Made by a program: the position numbers and the translations under genes. Under the pieces are notes generated by a model. That model saw only the letters and a list, made by a program, of their open reading frames with translations. It was not told the DNA's origin and did no database searches. DNA of 5,836 nt from Devosia sp. (lineage in GTDB: Bacteria > Pseudomonadota > Alphaproteobacteria > Rhizobiales > Devosiaceae), in assembly GCA_011322005.1 (NCBI GenBank), contig DROE01000063.1, positions 1-5,836 on the forward strand, given 5' to 3'. Of this stretch, positions 1 to 5,536 are shown in pieces (within the stretch, counting starts at the first letter, position 1; each line of letters begins with the position of its first letter).

Positions 1-1761
1 ATCAGCTTCACCTCGCACGGGGACGAGCTTGCAGTCCGCCTCGCTGACGCTCTCGGAGGGCAGGTCTATCATTGCGGGTCCGCCAGTAAAGCGGAAAGCG
101 CCCCGGATTTACTGCCCCGGCTGTTTCTGAAGGGCACCCCCATTGTCGGGGTCTGTGCCACCGGAATTCTGGTGCGCCTGCTGGCACCCATACTTGATAA
201 CAAGCATGAGGAGCCCCCGGTTATCGCGGTATCGGGGGACGGAAAACATGTGGTTCCGGTGCTGGGCGGTCATCGCGGAGCCAATGCGCTGGCCCGGAAA
301 ATTGCCCATATCACCGGCGGTGCTGCCGCCATCACCACCGCATCGGATACAAGGTTTTCAAGGGCGCTGGATGAGCCTCCTTGTGGCTATGTATTGGCCG
401 ACCCGGAACCCGTCAAACCGGCCATGGCCGCAATTCTCAACGGCGCTTCCATTAGGCTTGAAGGCACGGCTCCCTGGCTGGCAAAATCCGGCTACCCGCT
501 GGCTGAGGACGGGCAGGTTTCCATTGCGGTCAGCGAAAAAATCGCCGATGGCGAGATGCTGACCTATCATCCCAATACCCTTGTTGCAGGCATGGGTTGC
601 GCCCGCGGTGCATCGGGCGAAGAAGTCATTGCATTGCTGGAAAAAACGCTTGGCCAGACTGGGTTGGCGCCTCAATGCCTGGCCGCCATCGCCACCATTG
701 ACATCAAGAGCGACGAGACCGCCCTGCACACGGCCGCACGCCATTTCGGCGTGCCCCTGCGCCTGTTTTCCGCCGCCGAACTGGCAGAGGAACGTGACCG
801 CGTTCCCAATCCTTCAAAGGTGGTTAAAGCGGAAACCGGCACGCCTTCGGTGGCCGAAGCTGCTGCCATCAAAGCCGGACAGCTTCTGGTTGCAAAGCAA
901 AAAACCAAAAACGCCACCTGCGCCATCGGCAGGGCCAGCGCGCCCCTTGATGTGTCCGCCTTTGGAACCACACCCGGACAGCTCCACATTGTGGGTATCG
1001 GTCCGGGCGAGGCATGCCAGCGCACCGGCTCGGCGACCGATGCGCTCAAGGCTGCGAGCGACTGGGTGGGTTACGGGCTATATCTAGACCTGATTGGAGA
1101 TTTGCACGGCAAACAAAACCAGCATCGCTTTGCTTTGGGCGACGAGGAAAAACGGGTGCGCCACGCGCTGGAATTGGCAGCCACGGGCAAAAATGTCGCC
1201 CTCGTCTGCTCCGGTGACGGGCAGATTTACGCCATGGCGGCGCTGGTTTTTGAACTTTTGCACGCGGAAGGCTCCCGCGCTGTTTCCGCTGCCGCCCACC
1301 GGGTTTTGGTTGAAAGCCATCCCGGCATATCCGCCCTGCAAATGGCTTCGGCCCGCGCCGGAGCCCTGCTTGGCCATGATTTTTGCGCCATCTCCCTGTC
1401 CGACCTGCTCACTCCGCGTGAGCAAATTGAAGCAAGGCTGCAAGCTGCGGCAAAAGCGGACTTTGTCGTTGCCTTTTACAATCCGCGCTCAAAGCGCCGC
1501 ACCGATTTGCTGGACCGGGCCAAGGCGTTTTTTCTTGAACACCGGCCCCCCGAAACCCCGGTGATTGTCGCTTCCAATCTGGGACGGGCGGACGAGAAGC
1601 TGCGCGTTGTCGAGCTGCAACACTTCAATCCTGAAACCGTTGATATGCTGACCATCGTGCTTTTCGGCTCCAGCCAGTCGCGCGCCATTTTGCGCGGGGA
1701 CGGAACGAGCGTTGCTTATACTCCAAGGGGTTACGCGAATAAGGAGGGGAGTATCAAATGA
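1..1761 (+). CDS. cbiG-cobJ: CbiG-CobJ fusion: cobalt-precorrin-5A hydrolase / precorrin-3B C17-methyltransferase (5' partial)
   Basis: The frame is open from base 1 to the TGA at 1759-1761 (586 residues visible). The GTG at 172 lies inside the conserved domain and is not the start. Residues 1-320 read as CbiG: an N-terminal part with GGHRG (89-93), then the C-terminal CbiG/CobE domain with GMGCARG (197-203), ending near NATCAIGRA (304-312). Residues 328-586 are a complete tetrapyrrole methylase of the CobJ/CbiH type, with HIVGIGPGE (329-337), SGDGQIY (404-410), ESHPGISALQMAS (438-450), FYNPRSKRR (492-500), GSSQSR (556-561) and the YTPRGY tail (573-578). CobJ contracts the corrin ring while methylating C17 with SAM; CbiG opens the lactone of cobalt-precorrin-5A and releases the two-carbon fragment. 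CbiG starts usually lie just before a similar SxxG segment, so only a few residues are probably missing. The TGA overlaps the next start as ATGA. Confidence 0.95.
   Translation: MSFTSHGDELAVRLADALGGQVYHCGSASKAESAPDLLPRLFLKGTPIVGVCATGILVRLLAPILDNKHEEPPVIAVSGDGKHVVPVLGGHRGANALARKIAHITGGAAAITTASDTRFSRALDEPPCGYVLADPEPVKPAMAAILNGASIRLEGTAPWLAKSGYPLAEDGQVSIAVSEKIADGEMLTYHPNTLVAGMGCARGASGEEVIALLEKTLGQTGLAPQCLAAIATIDIKSDETALHTAARHFGVPLRLFSAAELAEERDRVPNPSKVVKAETGTPSVAEAAAIKAGQLLVAKQKTKNATCAIGRASAPLDVSAFGTTPGQLHIVGIGPGEACQRTGSATDALKAASDWVGYGLYLDLIGDLHGKQNQHRFALGDEEKRVRHALELAATGKNVALVCSGDGQIYAMAALVFELLHAEGSRAVSAAAHRVLVESHPGISALQMASARAGALLGHDFCAISLSDLLTPREQIEARLQAAAKADFVVAFYNPRSKRRTDLLDRAKAFFLEHRPPETPVIVASNLGRADEKLRVVELQHFNPETVDMLTIVLFGSSQSRAILRGDGTSVAYTPRGYANKEGSIK
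1741..1749 (+). promoter_or_regulatory. Perfect Shine-Dalgarno for the frame starting at 1758
   Basis: AAGGAGGGG lies inside the last codons of the CbiG-CobJ gene, about 8-10 nt before the ATG at 1758. It contains the full AAGGAGG complement of the 16S rRNA tail, stronger than any other ribosome site in the window. With the ATGA overlap it marks a genuine coupled start, although what follows does not look like an intact protein. Confidence 0.7.
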
Positions 1762-1916
1762 GCTTCGCCACACCCAAACAGGGGAGTACCGGACGAGGTC
1801 ACCCTTGTGACCGAGGACCCCGGCCAACTTTTTGGCCGCCCCGCCGGAGCGCCAGCAATCAGCATGGCGACCAGCGTCATGCGGATTGTGGCACGGCGCG
1901 CGAGGCATATGGATGA
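1758..1916 (+). pseudogene. Short unrecognised reading frame, probable frameshifted or truncated gene remnant
   Basis: I do not recognise this frame (52 codons, start MSFATPKQG). Its start is well supported: ATGA overlap with cobJ at 1758-1761 and a perfect Shine-Dalgarno at 1741-1747. Its TGA (1914-1916) overlaps the ATG of the cobM relic at 1913. After about 10 codons the frame becomes rich in Arg, His, Pro and Asn, like an out-of-frame translation. From about 1794 the +1-shifted frame reads more like protein (DEVTLVTEDPGQLFGRPAG, then APAISMATSVMRIVARRAR) with GC-rich third positions. One extra base, for instance in the GGGG at 1783-1786, would explain this and would join the two parts. 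The simplest view is a remnant of a gene that once sat between cobJ and cobM. A tiny real protein or a sequencing indel are alternatives. Confidence 0.4.
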
Positions 1917-1939
1917 CCGTTTATTTTATTGGCGCAGGG

Positions 1940-1953
1940 CCGGGTGCACCCGG
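1940..1953. repeat. Perfect 14-bp palindrome at the cobM relic breakpoint
   Basis: CCGGGTGCACCCGG is its own reverse complement and spans the point (1951/1952) where the cobM relic stops matching cobM. The intact gene has CCGGGCGCACCCGA at the same place, which is not a perfect palindrome. Confidence 0.8.
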
Positions 1954-1954
1954 A

Positions 1955-2010
1955 GCGTTTGCAGGCGAAGTGGGCACCGGTTCGCCGTTCGAAAACGCGA
2001 CCAAACAAAA
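1955..2010. repeat. RIME-like intergenic palindromic repeat element
   Basis: Nested inverted repeats are visible: gcgttt (1955-1960) pairs with aaacgc (1993-1998), and inside it ggcgaa (1964-1969) pairs with ttcgcc (1981-1986) around an 11-nt loop. An A-rich tail (ccaaacaaaacc, 2001-2012) follows. The pattern 'aagtgggcaccggtt...gaaaacgcgaccaaacaaaa' recalls, from memory, short mosaic repeats found between genes in Rhizobiales (RIME-type elements). I see no second copy in this window, so family membership is inference. The element fills exactly the gap between the broken cobM relic and the Shine-Dalgarno of the intact gene. The outer boundaries are approximate. Confidence 0.55.
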
Positions 2011-2012
2011 CC

Positions 2013-2017
2013 AAGGG
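2013..2017 (+). promoter_or_regulatory. Shine-Dalgarno of cobM that fixes its start
   Basis: AAGGG lies 8 nt before the ATG at 2026, directly after the A-rich tail of the repeat element. It decides for this start over earlier in-frame starts in the same open frame. Confidence 0.65.
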
Positions 2018-2025
2018 TGCGTACC

Positions 2026-2817
2026 ATGACCGTCTATTTCATCGGCGCGGGTCCGGGCGCACCCGACCTGATTACCGTGCGCGGATTAAAACTCATAGAG
2101 CGATGCGAAACCTGCCTTTATGCCGGCTCGCTGGTGCCCGCTGAAATCGTTGCCGCAGCGCCTGAGGGTGCGCGGGTTATTGACACCGCGCCGCTGCATC
2201 TGGACCAGATAATCGCCCAGATTAAGGCCGCCCACAAAAGGGGCGAGGACGTGGCCCGGGTGCATTCGGGCGACCCTTCCATCTATGGTGCGACCGCTGA
2301 GCAGATGCGGCGTCTTGATGCTCTGCACATCCCCTATGAAACCGTGCCCGGCGTACCCGCTTTTGCCGGGGCCGCGGCGCGTTTGAACACCGAACTGACC
2401 CTGCCCGAAATCGCCCAGACCATCATCCTTACCCGCACGGCGGGCAAGGCTTCCCCCATGCCCGAGGGCGAGCAGCTTGAAGTTCTGGGGCAATCGGGGG
2501 CGACCCTTGCCGTTCATCTTTCCGTTCGCAATCTGGCTTATGTGGAAAAAGCCCTGACCCCGTTTTATGGTGCCGACTGCCCGGTGGTTATTGCATATCG
2601 CGCCACCTGGCCCGATGAGAAATTCATCTTTACCACCCTGTTGCAGATGCGTGGCAGGGCACGAAAAGAGAAAATCACCCGCACCGCTTTGGTGTTTGTG
2701 GGCAGGGTTTTCGGCCAGCAGAAATTCCGTGACAGCGCGCTTTATGAAGAGGGTTTCGCCCACGTCCTGCGCAATCAGGGAAAGAAGAAAAACCGGCGTC
2801 TGGGGGGAGGCAGTTGA
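2026..2817 (+). CDS. cobM: Precorrin-4 / cobalt-precorrin-4 C11-methyltransferase
   Basis: A 263-residue SAM-dependent tetrapyrrole methylase of the usual CobM/CbiF length. It methylates C11 of (cobalt-)precorrin-4 to give (cobalt-)precorrin-5A, the step after CobJ and before CbiG. Diagnostic segments are FIGAGPGAPDLIT (5-17), YAGSLV (32-37), HSGDPSIYGA (80-89), VPGVPAF (107-113), the RTAGKASPMPEGE stretch (137-149), VHLSVRNL (163-170) and YRATWPDE (191-198). The ATG at 2026 is chosen because the family starts exactly at MTVYFIGAGPG and AAGGG (2013-2017) lies 8 nt upstream. The same frame is open further left, but that sequence is the repeat and the damaged region read out of frame. The basic C-terminus (KKKNRR, 253-258) lies where the gene overlaps the opposing cobK by 43 bp. 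Translation may be coupled to the 38-codon stub through ATGA at 2026-2029. Confidence 0.96.
   Translation: MTVYFIGAGPGAPDLITVRGLKLIERCETCLYAGSLVPAEIVAAAPEGARVIDTAPLHLDQIIAQIKAAHKRGEDVARVHSGDPSIYGATAEQMRRLDALHIPYETVPGVPAFAGAAARLNTELTLPEIAQTIILTRTAGKASPMPEGEQLEVLGQSGATLAVHLSVRNLAYVEKALTPFYGADCPVVIAYRATWPDEKFIFTTLLQMRGRARKEKITRTALVFVGRVFGQQKFRDSALYEEGFAHVLRNQGKKKNRRLGGGS
2775..2817. other. Convergent overlap of cobM and cobK 3' ends
   Basis: The stop of cobK (TGA on the minus strand, 2775-2777) lies 43 bp inside cobM, whose own TGA is at 2815-2817. The A-rich segment near 2779-2792 gives KKK in CobM and FFFF in CobK. I see no hairpin with a T-run, so there is no obvious terminator between the opposing genes and their transcripts would overlap tail to tail. 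Confidence 0.85.
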
Positions 2818-3533
2818 GCAACAATCTCTTCCACCTCGGCAACAGAACTCACCTCATTGCAGGGTTCCAGCTGTGGCCTCTCAATCATAATGACCTGAAT
2901 TCTAAGCATAAAAGCGGCTTCAAGTTTTTCCCGGGTCTGGGCGCTGCCCGAATCCTTGGCCACCAGATGGGTGATGCCCTCGCGCTTCATCAGGGCCAGT
3001 TCATCTGCTCGCGAGAAGGGTGGGCGGGCCTGGATGGTTTTGAAATTCTTTGGCAATTCAATGTCGGGTTTCTCGATCGAGCGCACCAGAAAGTGCACGT
3101 CAGGACGCTTGGTGAACGGGCCAAGCGTTTGCCGGCCAAGGGTCAGGAAGGCTGTCGCACCGCTTGGAATGCGCGCTGCCGCTTGCTCGGCATCCTTGAC
3201 ACGCCACCAGTTCGCGCCCGTGTGTTCCACGAAAACCGGACCGCTCAGACGCACCAGCGGCACGCCCGTTTTTGTTGCGGCGGCAACCGCATTGGCCGAC
3301 ATTTCAACGGCGAACGGGTGGGTTGCATCAATCAGATAGTCGATTCTTTTTGCCTTCAAATATTCGGCCAGCCCGTCGGTGCCGCCAAAGCCCCCGGTGA
3401 TGAGTTTGCCCTTTGGCCTGGCGGGATTTTTGGTGCGACCGGCCAATGCGGTGGTGACAGAATGGCCCTTGTCGGCCAGCGCGTTGGCCAGAGTTACGGC
3501 ATCGCCGGTACCGCCAAGAACAAGTATTTTCAC
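2775..3533 (-). CDS. cobK: Precorrin-6A / cobalt-precorrin-6A reductase
   Basis: A 252-residue protein of normal CobK/CbiJ length that reduces the (cobalt-)precorrin-6A macrocycle with NADPH. Visible signatures are the N-terminal nucleotide loop ILVLGGTGDA (3-12), GGFGG (47-51), DATHPFA (69-75), LGRQTL (132-137), ARPPFS (169-174), AKDSGS (192-197) in place of the commoner K-N/D-S-G-G, and KLEAA (203-207). It starts with GTG directly after the TAA of cbiD with no gap and in the same frame. AAAGGA (minus strand, 3541-3546) is the ribosome site, 7 nt upstream. Coupled translation with cbiD is likely, and the two enzymes catalyse consecutive steps (C1 methylation, then reduction). The last residues, PPPRRRFFFFP, lie in the overlap with the cobM 3' end and look like a recent tail rather than family sequence. 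Confidence 0.95.
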   Translation of the reverse strand: MKILVLGGTGDAVTLANALADKGHSVTTALAGRTKNPARPKGKLITGGFGGTDGLAEYLKAKRIDYLIDATHPFAVEMSANAVAAATKTGVPLVRLSGPVFVEHTGANWWRVKDAEQAAARIPSGATAFLTLGRQTLGPFTKRPDVHFLVRSIEKPDIELPKNFKTIQARPPFSRADELALMKREGITHLVAKDSGSAQTREKLEAAFMLRIQVIMIERPQLEPCNEVSSVAEVEEIVAQLPPPRRRFFFFP

Positions 3534-4646
3534 TTAAATATCCTTTGCGCTTTGTCCGACGATTTTTCCGCCCCGGTCGACCACCAGAACATCTACCTCG
3601 ATTTTGGTGGATTTTGCGACATTTTGGGCGACTTTGGTGCATTTTCGGGCAATTTCTCCGGCAAGGTCGATTTTGCCCGCCAGCGCCAGTTGCAAAACCT
3701 GATTTGCACTGTTCGCCTTGCGGCATTTCTGCACAAGGTTTTTGCCGCCGCCAAGTTGTTCAACAATGTTGCTGAGGAAATCAAAATCCACTTCGGAGCG
3801 CCCGGAGTGCAAATCCATCGCCCCTTGCGCCATCTTGCTCAGCTTGGCAAAGCCTCCGGCAATGGTAACGCGGTCCACGGGGTGGGTGCGCAAATATTTC
3901 AGCAATCCGCCGACAAAGTCGCCCATGTCGATAAAGGCTTCGTCGGGGAGATCCAGATGAGCGCGCGCCGCTTTTTCCGAAATGTCACCGGTCGCCCCCA
4001 CAATGTGGGTGAGACCGGCGGCGCGGGCCACGTCAATGCCCGAGCGGATGGAATATATCCAGGCCGAACACGAATAGGGAACGACAATTCCCGTGGTGCC
4101 AAGAATGGAGATGCCCCCGACAATGCCCAGGCGCGGGTTCCAGGTGTTGCGGGCAATGTTTTCGCCACCGGGTACCGAGATGGTGATGAGGAAATCGGAT
4201 GCGCAATCATGCCGGGCGCAAAGCATCAAAACCACCTCGCGCATCATCTCTCGCGGCACCGGGTTTATCGCGGCCTCCCCAACCTCAATGGGCAGGCCCG
4301 CTTTGGTGACCGTGCCAACGCCGGAGCCAGCGCGAAAAACGATTCCCGTATTCTGCGCTCCCCGCTCAATGCGCACAATGATTGTTGCGCCATGGGTCAC
4401 ATCCGGGTCGTCCCCGGCGTCCTTGACAATGCCCGCTTCGGCAAAATCCTTGCCCGCAAGCTCGTGGGCCAAAGCAAAGGAAGGCTTTTGCCCGCCGGGC
4501 AGTCTGATTTGAACCGGGTCGGGAAAACCGTTTCCCAAAAGCGCGCTCAGCGCCGCCTTGGTTGCCGCCGTGGCGCAGGCCCCGGTGGTCCAGCCGCGCC
4601 GCAATGGCGTGCCCTCAAGGGGAGATTTGTGGTGCGTGTGGTCCAT
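3534..4646 (-). CDS. cbiD: Cobalt-precorrin-5B C1-methyltransferase
   Basis: A 370-residue CbiD of typical length. It transfers a methyl group from SAM to C1 of cobalt-precorrin-5B and belongs to the cobalt-early branch; cobalt-late pathways use the unrelated CobF. Conserved blocks are LRRGWTTGACATAATKAA (15-32), KDAGDDPDVTHGA (75-87), GSGVGTVTKAGL (107-118, Ala where many members have Pro), GEAAINPVPREMM (123-135), NPRLGIVGGISILGTTGIV (170-188), and GGFAKLSKMAQG (264-275). The ATG at 4646 precedes the WTTG block by the usual distance. No good Shine-Dalgarno is seen, only AGAG about 6 nt upstream. The gene runs divergently from cobA and is followed without a gap by cobK. Its substrate is the product of the CbiG domain encoded at the left of the window. 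Confidence 0.96.
   Translation of the reverse strand: MDHTHHKSPLEGTPLRRGWTTGACATAATKAALSALLGNGFPDPVQIRLPGGQKPSFALAHELAGKDFAEAGIVKDAGDDPDVTHGATIIVRIERGAQNTGIVFRAGSGVGTVTKAGLPIEVGEAAINPVPREMMREVVLMLCARHDCASDFLITISVPGGENIARNTWNPRLGIVGGISILGTTGIVVPYSCSAWIYSIRSGIDVARAAGLTHIVGATGDISEKAARAHLDLPDEAFIDMGDFVGGLLKYLRTHPVDRVTIAGGFAKLSKMAQGAMDLHSGRSEVDFDFLSNIVEQLGGGKNLVQKCRKANSANQVLQLALAGKIDLAGEIARKCTKVAQNVAKSTKIEVDVLVVDRGGKIVGQSAKDI
3601..3660. repeat. Phased T-tract array (10-bp period) inside cbiD
   Basis: On the plus strand six consecutive 10-bp units begin attttggtgg, attttgcgac, attttgggcg, actttggtgc, attttcgggc and aatttctccg. The T-runs (A-runs on the coding strand) therefore recur once per helical turn. 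A further T-run at 3671-3674 is in phase two turns later. Phased A-tracts are known to curve DNA. The period is not a multiple of three, so it is not a peptide repeat; the encoded residues, about 329-349 of CbiD, have unevenly spaced lysines. Confidence 0.6.
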
Positions 4647-4651
4647 AAGTC

Positions 4652-4679
4652 TCTATACATGGGCCCCCGGCAGGGTCAA
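4652..4679 (-). promoter_or_regulatory. cbiD: Candidate cbiD promoter
   Basis: On the minus strand TTGACC (4679-4674) and TATAGA (4657-4652) are separated by 16 bp and resemble sigma-70 type -35 and -10 boxes (5/6 and 4/6 matches). Transcription would begin about 7 nt after the -10 box, at or next to the cbiD ATG (4646). The message would then have almost no leader, which fits the weak ribosome site. It rests on consensus matching only. Confidence 0.35.
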
Positions 4680-4692
4680 AACGCCAAAACGC
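4677..4692 (+). repeat. Tandem 8-bp direct repeat in the cbiD/cobA divergent region
   Basis: CAAAACGC occurs twice head to tail (4677-4684 and 4685-4692) in the 62-bp gap between the divergent starts. It overlaps the candidate cbiD -35 box and lies 16 bp before the cobA ATG. A tandem repeat in this place could be an operator acting on both genes; chance is possible. Confidence 0.45.
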
Positions 4693-4708
4693 ATTTCGGG
4701 GTGAGCCC

Positions 4709-5536
4709 ATGAACCGCAAAAAACAGCACTTCGCCGCTCTGGAGAATGCGGACTTCCCTGCCTTTGAGGCGGGGGAAGTCTGGCTGGTGGGTGCCGGTCC
4801 CGGCGCGCCGGGCTTGATTTCCCTGCTTGGATATTTTGCACTGGGGGAGGCCGATATCATAATCCACGATGCTCTGGTCAGCGAAGAACTGCTGGGTATG
4901 GCCGGACCTGACGCAAGCATCGTGTTTGCCGGCAAACGGGGGGGAAGACCCTCGGCCGAGCAGAACGATATCACCCATTTGCTGATTACCGAGGCAAAGG
5001 CGGGAAAACGTGTGCTGCGCCTCAAGGGCGGGGACCCTTTCATGTTCGGGCGCGGGGGCGAGGAATGTCTGGCGCTGGCCCGGGCGGGCGTGAAGTTCCG
5101 CATTGTTCCGGGCATAACTGCAGGCATTGGCGGGCTGGCCTATGGGGGCATTCCGGTGACCCACCGGGACACTAATCACGCGGTGATATTCCTCACCGGC
5201 CACGATGAAAACGGCGTGGTGCCCCAATCCGTTGACTGGCATGCCATCGCCACCGCCGCCCCGGTGATTGTCATGTATATGGCGACCAAACATCTGGCCT
5301 CCATCTGCGAAAAACTGCTGGCGGCAGGGCGGGCACCCGGCGACCGGCTGGCCATCATCTCCAATGCCACCCTGCCCGAGCAAAGCGTTGTTGAAACCAC
5401 TCTGGGCGAAGTGCACGAACTGGTGAGCGCCCGGCAGATTGCCACCCCTTCGGTTGTTGTTCTTGGGCCGGTCAGTCAGTATCGGGAGGTGCTGGACTGG
5501 TACGGTCCGGCCAAGAGGAAAAACTCCCTTGGCTGA
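4709..5536 (+). CDS. cobA: Uroporphyrinogen-III C-methyltransferase (SUMT)
   Basis: A 275-residue SUMT that adds two SAM methyl groups at C2 and C7 of uroporphyrinogen III to form precorrin-2, the entry to cobalamin (and siroheme). The family pattern is complete: VWLVGAGPGAPGL (24-36), GKRGGRPSAEQNDI (75-88), RLKGGDPFMFGRGGEE (104-119), VPGITAGIGGLAY (133-145), PVTHRD (149-154), TGHD (163-166) and VMYMATKHL (188-196). A leader of about 22 residues precedes the first motif, so the ATG at 4709 is slightly early, but GGGGTGAG (4698-4704) provides a ribosome site and no better start lies inside. There is no CysG-type dehydrogenase/chelatase domain, so this is a stand-alone SUMT. The next gene starts inside its last codons, pointing to one transcript with cobB. 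Confidence 0.97.
   Translation: MNRKKQHFAALENADFPAFEAGEVWLVGAGPGAPGLISLLGYFALGEADIIIHDALVSEELLGMAGPDASIVFAGKRGGRPSAEQNDITHLLITEAKAGKRVLRLKGGDPFMFGRGGEECLALARAGVKFRIVPGITAGIGGLAYGGIPVTHRDTNHAVIFLTGHDENGVVPQSVDWHAIATAAPVIVMYMATKHLASICEKLLAAGRAPGDRLAIISNATLPEQSVVETTLGEVHELVSARQIATPSVVVLGPVSQYREVLDWYGPAKRKNSLG
5513..5519 (+). promoter_or_regulatory. cobB: Shine-Dalgarno deciding the TTG start of cobB
   Basis: AAGAGGA lies 9 nt before the TTG at 5529, within the cobA 3' end. No ATG or GTG is in frame close upstream of the first conserved residues, so this site supports the TTG start. Confidence 0.5.

Larger units (their letters stand above)
1913..2029 (+). pseudogene. Relic of a second cobM start (13 codons) running into a repeat
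   Basis: The first 13 codons (1913-1951) encode MTVYFIGAGPGAP, identical to residues 1-13 of the intact CobM starting at 2026. The two DNA copies differ at six places, all third codon positions. A GAGG at 1902-1905 sits 7 nt before the ATG, so the ribosome site survives. After codon 13 similarity stops, and the frame reads through a palindromic repeat for 25 codons to a TGA (2027-2029) that overlaps the real cobM start as ATGA. The 38-residue product keeps only the first SAM-binding glycine loop and cannot be an enzyme. It may still be translated and could couple translation from the upstream frame to cobM. An N-terminal stub of another tetrapyrrole methylase is less likely, given the exact match to CobM. 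Confidence 0.75.

Noticed and set aside
172..1761. GTG at 172 as the start of the first gene
   Set aside because: The 57 codons upstream continue the CbiG N-terminal domain without a stop, so the gene is simply cut by the window edge.
1807..2025. An N-terminal extension of CobM by 73 residues in the same open frame
   Set aside because: CobM proteins begin at MTVYFIGAGPG, a Shine-Dalgarno sits just before 2026, and the extension translates the repeat and damaged region.
2086..2763. A 225-codon minus-strand open frame opposite cobM
   Set aside because: It is a shadow of cobM; no family motifs or ribosome site, and cobM is unambiguous.
4647..4708. A cobalamin riboswitch before cobA or cbiD
   Set aside because: The interval is far shorter than the roughly 200 nt aptamer, and no B12-box-like sequence was seen there.
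2814..4712. A 632-codon plus-strand open frame bridging cobM and cobA, with a TTG start overlapping the cobM stop and a TGA overlapping the cobA start
   Set aside because: It is antisense to cobK and cbiD in exact codon register, so it stays open simply because those genes avoid TTA, CTA and TCA codons. Its product is rich in His, Gly, Gln and Phe with no recognisable domain, while the minus-strand genes carry full family motifs.
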